Assembly (NCBI GenBank): GCA_006969385.1
Contig: CP030884.1
Location: 372,001-436,000 of the forward strand
Direction: 5' to 3'
DNA from: Planctomycetaceae bacterium
GTDB lineage: Bacteria > Planctomycetota > Phycisphaerae > UBA1845 > UTPLA1
Length of the DNA stretch: 64,000 nt
Positions 19,010-26,528 of this stretch are shown in pieces (positions within the stretch are counted from its first letter, which is position 1; the number at the start of each line of letters is the position of its first letter). The notes beneath the pieces are model-generated. The model worked only from the letters and a program-made list of their open reading frames with translations, made no database searches and had not been told where the DNA came from. Position numbers and translations under genes: made by a program.

Positions 19010-20224
19010 ATGCGTTGTATTCACGTCTTGAGTCTGGGCTTGTTCGCTTTACTCGCTTCGGGGTGTGCCAACGGCGCGCGCGTCGACGAACCCGTGCGTG
19101 CCGTTTGGGTCACGCGTTGGGATTTCAAGAAGGCCGAAGACATTCCGACGATTATGGAGAACTGCGCTAATGCCGGCTTCAACGCCGTGCTGTTTCAGGT
19201 GCGCGGCAACGGCACAGCCTTTTATCGCTCCCCCTACGAACCTTGGGCCGAGGAGTTTGACTTTAAAGATCCAGGCTACGATCCGCTGGAAGTCGCCTGC
19301 CGCGCCGCCAAAGAAAATAACATCGACCTGCACGCCTGGATCAACGTCATGCCCGGCTGGCGCGGCCCGAAGGAACCGGCCGACAAGAACCAACTCTATC
19401 ACACGCACCCCGACTGGTTCTGGTACGACAAAGACGGCGTACGTCAACCGCTCAATCACAAAGTCGGCGACAAGCAGCGCGGCTGGTACGTCAGCGTTAA
19501 CCCATGTTTGCCCGAGGTGCGCACATACCTTGCCGATCTATCGGGCGACATTGCCAAACGCTACGACATCGATGGTCTGCATCTCGACTACATCCGCTTC
19601 CCGCGCGAGCCGGTCCTTCCCGGCGAAGTGGTGCCCGATTATCCGCGCGACGAACGTACCGTCGCACTGTACAAAGCCGAAACCGGCCTCGCACCCGATG
19701 ATGATGCCGACAAATGGCACGCGTGGCGCACTGAACAGGTCAATAAACTCGTGCGCGACATCCATCAGGCGCTGCGCAATGCCAAGCCTCAGGCGGTGTT
19801 GACCGCCGCCATCGGTAGCAATCCCGAGCATCATACGAAGAACTATTTTCAGGATGCGCGCACGTGGATGCAGCGCGACATCATCGATGGCGTATTATTG
19901 ATGAACTACACCGACGACCCGCAGGTTTTTGCCGAGCGCATCGAGCCGTGGGTGGAATACCAGGACAAGACGCCGATCGTTCCCGGCTTTTGGTTTGGTC
20001 GCCACGCCGGTAAGTCGCCCCGGGAAGCGGCGGAATCGGTGCGACAACAAATCGAAATCGCACACACCAAGACCGGCAACTTTTGTGCGTTTGCTTATTC
20101 CAACTTGTTTCGCTCGCCCAATAAGGAACTGAAAGAAGATGGCAAAGAGACTGCCCAAAGCGCGCGACAGGATGTGTTGGTGCCGTATATTAAATCGTTA
20201 GCAGCACAGAACGAGACCAAATAA
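19010..20224 (+). CDS. GHL10-type glycoside hydrolase-like lipoprotein
   Basis: 404 residues starting at MRCIHV with CGGAG ~9 bases upstream. The lipoprotein signal ends in LLASGC. The TIM-barrel family (glycosyl hydrolase-like 10, formerly DUF187) is shown by VRAVWVTRWDFK, FNAVLFQVRGNGTAFYRS, DLHAWINVMPGWRG, the strand-4 motif DGLHLDYIRFPRE and IDGVLLMNYTDD. Relatives are thought to act on cell-envelope or extracellular glycans, with carboxylates in LDYIRFP and other barrel ends as candidates for catalysis. It would be tethered to a membrane facing the periplasm. It is divergent from the amidase at 18802; the common theme is the cell envelope. Confidence 0.88.
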   Translation: MRCIHVLSLGLFALLASGCANGARVDEPVRAVWVTRWDFKKAEDIPTIMENCANAGFNAVLFQVRGNGTAFYRSPYEPWAEEFDFKDPGYDPLEVACRAAKENNIDLHAWINVMPGWRGPKEPADKNQLYHTHPDWFWYDKDGVRQPLNHKVGDKQRGWYVSVNPCLPEVRTYLADLSGDIAKRYDIDGLHLDYIRFPREPVLPGEVVPDYPRDERTVALYKAETGLAPDDDADKWHAWRTEQVNKLVRDIHQALRNAKPQAVLTAAIGSNPEHHTKNYFQDARTWMQRDIIDGVLLMNYTDDPQVFAERIEPWVEYQDKTPIVPGFWFGRHAGKSPREAAESVRQQIEIAHTKTGNFCAFAYSNLFRSPNKELKEDGKETAQSARQDVLVPYIKSLAAQNETK

Positions 20225-20292
20225 CAGCCGAACTTTTTATAGCTCTCAATTGCCCTGGTGCAGCATCCACAATAAGCGTGTGAGTGCATTTA

Positions 20293-20329
20293 CTCCCTCG
20301 CCCTCGGAGGGAAAGGGCCGGGGTGAGGG
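20293..20329. repeat. 'ctccctcgccctcgg...ggccggggtgaggg' repeat, copy 1
   Basis: Partly palindromic GC-rich element with a near copy at 62452-62490; the two share the outer words ctccctc and gccggggtgaggg. Such elements are dispersed in intergenic DNA of many bacteria. No coding role. Confidence 0.65.
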
Positions 20330-20638
20330 CTTCAAGCAAATCGCAAACACGACGATCCCAGAATTCGATCGTGGATGCGATACGAGAGCATTTTTCAAAG
20401 CAGTGTCGCGGTCCGGCTTGTCAGAATTGACCGAATCAGCTCGCTCAGCTGCATAACGCGACACCCACGGGATGACGGCTATTCAATTTATCCCGGAGGG
20501 ATCAAAGGAAGATAGCCCCCCACATCGTGGCGGGACAAGGTCTCCGCATCGAGTTGCATCCTGCAGGGATAGCGGGAATGCCACGCGCTGTTCCCTTCGT
20601 CCCTACAGGACGAAAGACGCGCTGGCTCACCCGAACAA

Positions 20639-20686
20639 CCACCGTTGAAAACGGTGGGCTATTTTCCATCGATCCCTGCCGGGATC
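20639..20686. repeat. Two-hairpin repeat (hairpin, ggctattttc linker, ccctgccggg hairpin), copy 1
   Basis: ccaccgtt-gaa-aacggtgg is followed by gctattttc and gatccc-tgcc-gggatc. The same architecture with different arms is at 53313-53404. Confidence 0.75.
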
Positions 20687-20858
20687 GAAATATCGCTTCT
20701 AATTTCGGGATGTTACATATACCAAACGGGCGAGCGAATTCGGTGCCGTTGATTGAGAGACTGACGTCTATCGAGTAAAGCTCGCTTTACTCGAATGAAA
20801 TTTGCACTAGCGTGGATGCAATACCAGGTCCGACAACCTTGACATGCTACAAACAACT

Positions 20859-21983
20859 TTACTCTGACGGATCGCGCATCGCATCCACCGCCGCCCCAAT
20901 CGCGGGAGCCGCGCGCAAATTGGATGCAACAAGCAAGCCGTCGCGCAACCGATCGCCATCGAGATAATCCAACAGCGCCGGCATCGACTGCTTATCCGCC
21001 CGTTGCTTCAGAATGTGCGCCAATGTTGTTTCGATCGGCTCGGCAAACAGCGCGCGATAATGCGCATCGTTAAATAACTGCCCCGCCCGCTGACCAATGA
21101 CGACGCGATCAAATTGAACTTTCGTCGCTGCCTCACTGCAGAAATGCACCAACCGTTGGGCGATCAGATGGGCCCACAGCGTTGCTGCCATTTGCAACCA
21201 CGAACGCGCGATCGGATCGCCGTTCAACGCGTCTTGTTCGGGAAACCGTTGCGACGCACCGTCCGCTTCGTTTGCCAACGCTTGATAAACCGCATTCATC
21301 GACGCAGCGGATATCAACTTCTCATAGGTGACGCGCAGCGGGCTTATCAATTCCCACGCGGTCGGCACCGTACAGCGCCGACCGCTCATCGGCACGATGT
21401 TTCCATCGATCAACAAACACTCCGCCAGCCCTGTGCCGCCACCTATGTAATACCCATTCTGAATATCGCGAAACAATCCGCCCTCGGCATGTGCCTCCCC
21501 AATGCCACAATAGGCGCCGTCGTCACCGATGCGACGGATCGGTTGCACAAGTTCCACGCCCGTGTCTTGTAATCGTTGAGTAAGCGCGTCCAAAAAATCG
21601 GGCATGCGCGGGCCGTTGTTAATCATCACGATGCCGCGTTCGTCGCCGCTCTTGATGCCCGGCATACCGATGCCGATGCGCACCTGTCGGACACCACACT
21701 GCTCGGCCACGCGCGCGATCACCGTCGCCGTCGTCTCGATCCAAGCCTCCCCCTGTTGCGCTTCAATGGCGTCAATTTGCAACCGATCATCATCAAGCTG
21801 TCGGCGCTGGACATCGGCAGCGACTGGCGCAAAGCCATTCAAACGAGGGTAGCTCATCTCCGCATGAGCTGCGCCCAGCTGATACACATCGCGACCATCG
21901 GCCCGTATGCACCGCACTTCGTGACAGCGAATGCCCGTCGCCCCACCATCAACGCCCAGCAGCAGCGGTTCTTTGTTTGCCAT
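20859..21983 (-). CDS. ROK/BadF-like sugar kinase (ASKHA superfamily)
   Basis: 374 residues. The N-terminal phosphate-1 motif is LLLGVDGGATGIRCHEV. Other ASKHA elements are RIGIGMPGIKSGDERG, RRIGDDGAYCGIGEAHAEGG (phosphate-2-like, catalytic Asp) and GYYIGGGTGLAECLLIDG (adenosine-side glycines). The family phosphorylates sugars such as N-acetylglucosamine or glucose with ATP in the cytoplasm. It is longer than typical ROK kinases (~300 residues) and lacks an obvious zinc-binding cysteine motif, so the exact subfamily is uncertain. I chose MANKEP at 21983 since the preceding 42 residues are not family-like; no strong Shine-Dalgarno site is present. Confidence 0.8.
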   Translation of the reverse strand: MANKEPLLLGVDGGATGIRCHEVRCIRADGRDVYQLGAAHAEMSYPRLNGFAPVAADVQRRQLDDDRLQIDAIEAQQGEAWIETTATVIARVAEQCGVRQVRIGIGMPGIKSGDERGIVMINNGPRMPDFLDALTQRLQDTGVELVQPIRRIGDDGAYCGIGEAHAEGGLFRDIQNGYYIGGGTGLAECLLIDGNIVPMSGRRCTVPTAWELISPLRVTYEKLISAASMNAVYQALANEADGASQRFPEQDALNGDPIARSWLQMAATLWAHLIAQRLVHFCSEAATKVQFDRVVIGQRAGQLFNDAHYRALFAEPIETTLAHILKQRADKQSMPALLDYLDGDRLRDGLLVASNLRAAPAIGAAVDAMRDPSE

Positions 21984-22310
21984 GCTAGCGATTGTCAGCG
22001 AAAGCGTGGCGATAGGGAAACGGACTTCAAAACCGCGGCGTCTTTGCGGAATCCTCAACACGAACCCGGCGAATTCTCGCACGGTTAAGAGCGAAGAAAG
22101 CCATCGCACCTGCGATTCCGCACGGTCCTTCGGCTAGCTTCATGTGGCACAAAAATTGCATCTGTCTTTTCTGCTGGCGATCCATCATTTCGTCGGCATC
22201 GCGATCTATCAGACGCACGCCGATGGCTTTCTCTTCTCTTCCACTCGGCGTGCGCTGCTTTGCTCGTGCGCAGCTGGCGAATGGGCATACTGTCGCAGGA
22301 GGTTTGCACC
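21984..22310. other. Intergenic region, no convincing gene
   Basis: Several overlapping frames are open on both strands but none has a recognisable family, good start and codon pattern together. It contains a GAATTC site (22071) and leads into a strong Shine-Dalgarno site at 22297-22302. Confidence 0.4.
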
Positions 22311-22433
22311 ATGTCGGCCACCAGACCGTCGAACCAACGATTTCACTTACACCATCCGTTTGTGTTGTGGCTTCTTGCGAGTATCGCGGGTTTGTTGGCG
22401 CTACTGTTTTGGACGACACCGATTGCAGGATGA
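22311..22433 (+). CDS. Small single-pass membrane protein (40 aa), unknown
   Basis: A 40-codon ORF, MSATRPSNQRFHLHH at its start, with a perfect AGGAGG at 22297-22302 placed eight bases before the ATG. A basic, polar N-terminus of about 16 residues precedes one hydrophobic helix (FVLWLLASIAGLLALLFW) and a short tail ending TTPIAG. It looks like a tail-in, single-pass inner-membrane miniprotein. No family is recognised. The adjacent genes give no clear clue. The quality of the ribosome site and the clean positive-then-hydrophobic layout are the only support. Confidence 0.55.
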   Translation: MSATRPSNQRFHLHHPFVLWLLASIAGLLALLFWTTPIAG

Positions 22434-22995
22434 TGAGATAAGTCAAAGGCACGATACACGGACAAGTCGGTATCGCGCACTGCGTCACTGCGGGAAAAAG
22501 TCCATTAGGAGCTTGGATCGCCCGTCGTCGCAAACTCGATGATGCAAGAGTCCGTTGCATTGGATATTCAGGGATTGGTAGCGGCCTTGCTGGGAAGCTA
22601 GGCAGGCTCGTCCCTGTTTGTTTGGGTCGGGCGAAGCCGGTCGCAACACCGGCGGCGTCTCGGGGCGGTTTCTAACGACGTGGCCGCCCCCAAGCTCGGT
22701 GGCCGGGCTTGAACTCCGTGAGCGCCGCAGGTGCCAAACGCGTTGCCGGCTTCGCTGCGTTTTGTGAGCCAATCGGCGCTATGATATCCATGCGTGTACC
22801 CTACCGCGCACAATGCAAACACGTGATAACTGCAGCGATCTACGCGGTAGGGTTCTTCGTGGTTCGCGCGTGCGCATTCATCGTGCCGCGTTCTCTTACT
22901 CCGTGTAAACTTATGGACGCCGTAGGGTGCGGTTGTACTCAACCCACCGAACACCAAAATGCGCGGCTACAACAATAACGAAGGGGAATTACAAC
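22434..22995. other. Structured GC-rich intergenic region
   Basis: No gene is supported. Several strong hairpins occur: gccggt-cgcaac-accggc (22636-22653), ggggcgg...ccgcccc (22662-22690), and an 11-bp inverted repeat accctaccgcg / cgcggtagggt (22798-22808, 22843-22853) around a 34-nt spacer. A noncoding RNA is possible, but I matched none of SRP, RNase P, tmRNA or 6S signatures. Confidence 0.4.
22798..22853. repeat. 11-bp perfect inverted repeat with 34-nt spacer
   Basis: accctaccgcg at 22798-22808 is the reverse complement of 22843-22853. It lies upstream of the ferritin-like/haem fusion gene. It could be a hairpin or a tiny mobile-element relic. Confidence 0.6.
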
Positions 22996-23985
22996 ATGTC
23001 CGGCAAACGGGTTAGCTTTTTCGCTCTCGGCCTCATCGCTGCGACGCTTCTAACACTCGGCTTTTCCGAACCGCCCAAAAAGCCCACCACCACCAAAGAC
23101 GCCCTCGATATCGCCATCGACGACGAGCGTCACGCCATCGCGTTTTACGAAGCCGTAATGTCAAAGCACGGTGAGCGCCGACCCTTCGCGAACATCATCC
23201 ATGCCGAACGCCGCCACCAAGCGGCGCTGTTGGCCCAATACGAACGCCTCGAGCTAACGCCGCCGCCCAATCGCTGGGCCGATCATCAATTCGACGTTCC
23301 CGATACCTTCGCCGAAGCCTGCGACGCCGCCATCGTCGCCGAGATCCGCAACGGTCGCATCTACGACGACTTGCTCGCCGCCACCGACGACGAACAGGTG
23401 CGGCAGGTCTTCCAAAACCTGCGCGACGCATCGGTCGAGCGCCACCTGCGCGCGTTCCGCCGCCACGGCAGCGGTTGGACCGAAGTGGCAAAGAAAGAAC
23501 TGACCGACCGGCAAAAGCAGCAAAAGAAAATCGCCGACAACGCGCGGCACGACATGTTCGGCAAGCTGTTGGCCGAACTCATGCGCACGATTCAAAAAGA
23601 AGGCACGGACGGTGCCGTCGATGTATGCGCCAAGCGCGCCCCGGAGATCGCCCAAGAAGCCGGAAAGCAACACAACGTAAAGATCGGTCGCACCTCGTTC
23701 AGGCTGCGCAACCAGAACAACCAACCGCCCGTCTGGGCCGCGCTATTGGTCGACGAACGCGTCAACGAAAAGCGTTATCTCGCCGACGACAACGGTCGCC
23801 TCGGCGTGCTGACGCCGATCAAACTGTCGAGCACCTGCATCCAATGCCACGGCGACCCCAACCAGATGTCACCGGCATTAAAGGCGAAGCTAAAAAAGCA
23901 CTACCCCAACGACATGGCGACGGGCTTCAAAATCAACGACCTGCGGGGTTGGTTCTGGGTGGAAGTGCCGGGCAACGAAAATTAG
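22996..23985 (+). CDS. Ferritin-like (DUF2202-like) domain fused to a Tll0287-like (DUF3365) haem domain
   Basis: 329 residues with an N-terminal signal or anchor (residues 6-23). Residues ~33-160 form a four-helix ferritin-like domain. Candidate metal ligands are E44 (in IDDERHAIAFYEAV), E71 and H74 (HAERRH), E116 (IVAEIRNGRIYDD) and E148/H150 (SVERHLRAF). After a charged linker (~161-195), residues ~196-325 match Tll0287-like sensor domains: GAVDVCAKRAPEIA, IGRTSFRLRNQNNQP and the c-type haem site C281-I-Q-C284-H285-G. AAGGGG lies nine bases from the ATG. Family knowledge gives di-iron or rubrerythrin-like chemistry for the first half and covalent haem for the second. A periplasmic redox or peroxide/NO-related role is an inference. 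No partner gene is adjacent. Confidence 0.82.
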   Translation: MSGKRVSFFALGLIAATLLTLGFSEPPKKPTTTKDALDIAIDDERHAIAFYEAVMSKHGERRPFANIIHAERRHQAALLAQYERLELTPPPNRWADHQFDVPDTFAEACDAAIVAEIRNGRIYDDLLAATDDEQVRQVFQNLRDASVERHLRAFRRHGSGWTEVAKKELTDRQKQQKKIADNARHDMFGKLLAELMRTIQKEGTDGAVDVCAKRAPEIAQEAGKQHNVKIGRTSFRLRNQNNQPPVWAALLVDERVNEKRYLADDNGRLGVLTPIKLSSTCIQCHGDPNQMSPALKAKLKKHYPNDMATGFKINDLRGWFWVEVPGNEN

Positions 23986-24646
23986 CGATTGATCACAAAG
24001 CCAGCTCGGTTGCGCGTGCGCTCAGGTGCTAGGGCTGCGGTGCGCGCTGTGGCGCGTTCCCTGCGGTGCGCGGGCTTTGGTGCGTGCGCTGTGACACCGG
24101 CTAATAGCCGGTGCATGACAACGATCAATGTTCAGGTCGGGTCATCGACCCGACGGAACGCTGCCGCGACCACCAATCCGACACGAAGAGCTATATCAAT
24201 TCGCCCTCGTTATCCGATCAAAATCGCAATGATCCCGGCTAGGTTCTCGCGCCAAACCGCGTAATCCAGCGCGTCCACAGACTGTCCCAATTCCGCCAGC
24301 AATTGAAGCAACGCTGCCATCGTGCGTCTCCTTTTCTCGTCGAACACTCCACCCGCCACCGTGGCGGGCGGGTTACATCTGAAGACGCGGAAGGGGCGTG
24401 GACGGACCGAAGAAATTGAGATTATTTTTCGTCGTCGAGTGCGCTGCTTACGGTTTTAGGCGGGTGCCCTGCTCACCCTTCAAGGTGAGCATGCGGAAGC
24501 GGAAAACGGTATTGGCTTGGTCGTGCGATGGCTAAATATCCGCGCGCGGCCCACAAGCTTGTCTTGAAGGGCAAGCATGCCACCGGTCAGAAATCACTCA
24601 ATCCTCCTAGCCCGTGGACAAACTACCACCGCTCGCTATAGACAGA
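23986..24646. other. Intergenic region with several palindromic repeat families and one tiny ORF
   Basis: Features seen: accggctaatagccggt (24091-24107), a gtcgggtcatcgacccgac repeat (24133-24154), ccgccac-c-gtggcgg (24353-24367), gctcacccttcaaggtgagc (24471-24490) and gcttgtcttgaagggcaagc (24557-24576). The last two belong to a family with a third copy at 27963-27988. A 36-codon ORF is listed separately. Confidence 0.6.
24210..24320 (-). CDS. Putative 36-aa protein, unknown
   Basis: A short ORF beginning MAALLQLLAELGQSVDALDY and ending GIIAILIG, with AAAAGGAG seven bases before the ATG. The predicted peptide is mostly two amphipathic or hydrophobic helices joined by AVWREN. No family is recognised. 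It lies alone between the ferritin-like/haem fusion gene (opposite strand) and the insertion sequence. Support is limited to the ribosome site and the composition. Confidence 0.4.
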   Translation of the reverse strand: MAALLQLLAELGQSVDALDYAVWRENLAGIIAILIG

Positions 24647-25656
24647 CGTGCCACTGTTCTATGAATGCTCTGTAGAAACCCTTCAAGTCGTGACGGCGGG
24701 TCTGCCGTTATTTTTGTATGTCAACCAAACGCAGCATGACGCGGTCACCGAATGCGTTGGCCAGGATGGCCGTGAAGATGTCGAAACAGTCCTTGCCGGC
24801 TTACTCCGGTAAGTTCTCCCGTCGGGATTTCACGCAGCATCAGTTATTCTCGATGTTGGCGCTGAAGCTGTTTTTCAAGACCGACTATCGCGGTATCGTG
24901 GAGATTTTGCGAGATTCATCTGATTTACGGCGCATTCTGAAGATCGAACGAGTGCCGCATTACACGACATTGCAGAAGGCACACGCGCGCTTTTTAAAAA
25001 AGCAGCACTCGAAGAATTTCTCGTTGCCGTCGCCGATCTCGCTCGACGTGTAGACCTCATTCAAGAAAAGAATGACGCGTCCATTGATGCGACCGGTATG
25101 GAAAGTCATCATGTAAGTCGTCACTTCCTCGAACGCGCCGGCCGCATGACCTGTTACCGGCGATATCCGAAGTGGACGATGGTCGCGCATCACGAATCGT
25201 ATTTGTTATTCGGCATGCATTTGCGCTACGGACCGTGTCAGGATTCGCCCAGCTTCGTTCCCGCCGTCACGCAAGCCGCACGTCATCTACCGATCGATCG
25301 CTTGTTCGCCGACGGCGCGTACGATGTCGAAGCGCATCATCGGTACAGTCGCGAACAACTCGGGATTCGTTCGACGATTATTCCGATCAATCCGCGTCGC
25401 CCGCATCAACACGAGCCCAAGACAAAGTATCGCGCACAATTGCACCGCCGATTTCCGCGTAGGCTTTACGGCAGCCGCTGGCATGTGGAGGCGGCGATAT
25501 CGCAACACAAGCGCAAACTCGGGTCGGCTCTGTCGGCCACCAGCGAACCGGGCCGCGAATCGGAATGCATCTTGCGACACATCGTCCACAATCTGATGAT
25601 TCTCTTATTGTCAACAAGAAAGGGTTTCTACAGAGCATTCATAGAACAGTGGCACG
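24647..25656 (+). mobile_element. Insertion sequence with 37-bp perfect terminal inverted repeats
   Basis: Positions 24647-24683 are the exact reverse complement of 25620-25656 (outer ends begin cgtgccactgttctatgaat). The ~1010-bp element encodes one DDE transposase in two frames joined at an A6G slippery site. I find no target-site duplication in the immediate flanks (left ...tagacaga, right gtgatatt...). The complete match of both ends points to a recent or still active copy. The transposase resembles IS4/IS5-superfamily (DDE_Tnp_1) enzymes. The right end lies 57 bp from the stop codon of the EcoRI-type nuclease gene. Confidence 0.9.
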
Positions 25657-25766
25657 GTGATATTTGTCGAGTTTACCGACCGGGCCACCGGCCGTTCAAT
25701 GCGACTATTCACACTATCCCAACTGATTTAAAATCCCTAAAGATGTATTTGCGATGTCTAACATGA
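24718..25766 (+). CDS. IS transposase (DDE, IS4/IS5-like) made by -1 programmed frameshift
   Basis: The first frame (24718-25053) carries the N-terminal domain (LFSMLALKLFFKTDYRGIVE, RVPHYTTLQKAHARF). At 24996-25002 the heptamer A AAA AAG lies in the zero frame (TTA AAA AAG), the classical -1 slip site of IS elements. Slipping joins it exactly to the second frame, which has no stop back to 25002 and contains the catalytic residues: D in ASIDATGMESHH, D in LFADGAYDVE and E in WHVEAAISQHKR. The fused product would be about 350 residues. The second frame has no stop inside the element and reads 36 codons into flanking DNA to 25766, overlapping the end of the nuclease gene on the other strand. 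Confidence 0.8.
24996..25002 (+). promoter_or_regulatory. -1 ribosomal frameshift heptamer A AAA AAG
   Basis: Six A followed by G, positioned so that P- and A-site codons are AAA AAG in the upstream frame. The downstream transposase frame is the -1 frame. Confidence 0.75.
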
Positions 25767-26517
25767 TCTGTTGCATTTCATCCTCTTTCCAAGGGTCGCA
25801 CCTCGCGTATATAGAAGCCGCCTGTAGCATAATTGATGATTTATTGTGACCTAAAAAAATATTCTTACAATAGTTCTGGTTAATCTTCATGCAATAATTC
25901 GCAGCCGTCACCCTGTCAATCCTGTTCATTGCGCCAGAATCGTGCCTAATCTTTACAAAGGTACCGTCCGGCCGGAATACCTGAACGGTTTCTGTTGCAA
26001 AGTTTGATCCTTGCAAAAATACTGCATACGGAAAATGAAACTCATCAAGCATGAAGTTTCTTATTTCGTTTATGTTTTTATAAACTCGTTCAATCGCATT
26101 TCCTGCAACCATTAGGTCTTGGTCTTTGTTCTTACCAACAAGGGTGCCAGCCTGAATGTTCTCAACATCTTTTCCTTGATATTTTGCTTCACCAACTAAA
26201 ACAACTCGCCATTTCCGGCTCTTATCAAGCACCTCGATGACTCCTCCATCGGGTTTGATCTTTGAATCCTTTACATAAAGAGTTTTCCCTAGCCGCGCGT
26301 CAATTGATTGCAACTTGTCATTTATCTCTTGCTTGCTGATATGATTCCTGAATCTAAATTGGTATTTTGGATTTTCTGAACAGAGTTTCTCATAAACATT
26401 TGTACTTGCGCGGCCAGCGACTTTATCGTGCACTTGAGCGTCTTCACCAAAGATACCACTAGCGCCGCCTGAGGAGACATGCTGATTGGTTAATCTTCCC
26501 GTTTGTCTCTTACTCAC
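25714..26517 (-). CDS. EcoRI/RsrI-type restriction endonuclease
   Basis: 267 residues, close to EcoRI (277). The match to the remembered EcoRI sequence runs over nearly the full chain: GIFGEDAQVHD, KIKPDGGVIEV, WRVVLVGEAKYQGKD, DQDLMVAGNAIERV, NRIDRVTAANY and SSIMLQAASIY. The catalytic triad is D90, E110, K112 (EcoRI D91, E111, K113). The recognition residues in AGNAIER (R144) and NRIDR (R199, R202) are kept, so G/AATTC cleavage is expected. The start is GTG with AAGGGA overlapping the methyltransferase stop codon 11 bp upstream, giving coupled translation after the methylase. The gene is clearly A+T-richer than its neighbours, as expected for an acquired R-M system. The insertion sequence ends 57 bp beyond its stop. 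Confidence 0.95.
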   Translation of the reverse strand: MSKRQTGRLTNQHVSSGGASGIFGEDAQVHDKVAGRASTNVYEKLCSENPKYQFRFRNHISKQEINDKLQSIDARLGKTLYVKDSKIKPDGGVIEVLDKSRKWRVVLVGEAKYQGKDVENIQAGTLVGKNKDQDLMVAGNAIERVYKNINEIRNFMLDEFHFPYAVFLQGSNFATETVQVFRPDGTFVKIRHDSGAMNRIDRVTAANYCMKINQNYCKNIFLGHNKSSIMLQAASIYARCDPWKEDEMQQIMLDIANTSLGILNQLG

Positions 26518-26528
26518 GCGAATATCCC

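Larger units (their letters stand above)
20225..20858. other. Intergenic repeats between the GHL10 and sugar-kinase genes
   Basis: No gene is supported. It holds a GC-rich element, ctccctcgccctcgg...ggccggggtgaggg (20293-20329), also present at 62452-62490, and a two-hairpin element at 20639-20686 related to 53313-53404. Two GAATTC sites (20361 and 20736) lie here. Confidence 0.6.

Noticed and set aside
20247..20456. Small plus-strand ORF after the GHL10 gene
   Set aside because: Its sequence is dominated by the dispersed ctccctcgccctcgg element; no start signal.
22680..22740. tRNA-like words (ggccgggcttgaactcc)
   Set aside because: No matching acceptor stem, D-arm or anticodon arm could be built on either strand.
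22485..22772. 95-codon ORF on minus in the structured gap
   Set aside because: Basic and proline-rich, no Shine-Dalgarno site, coincides with GC-rich hairpins; probably chance.
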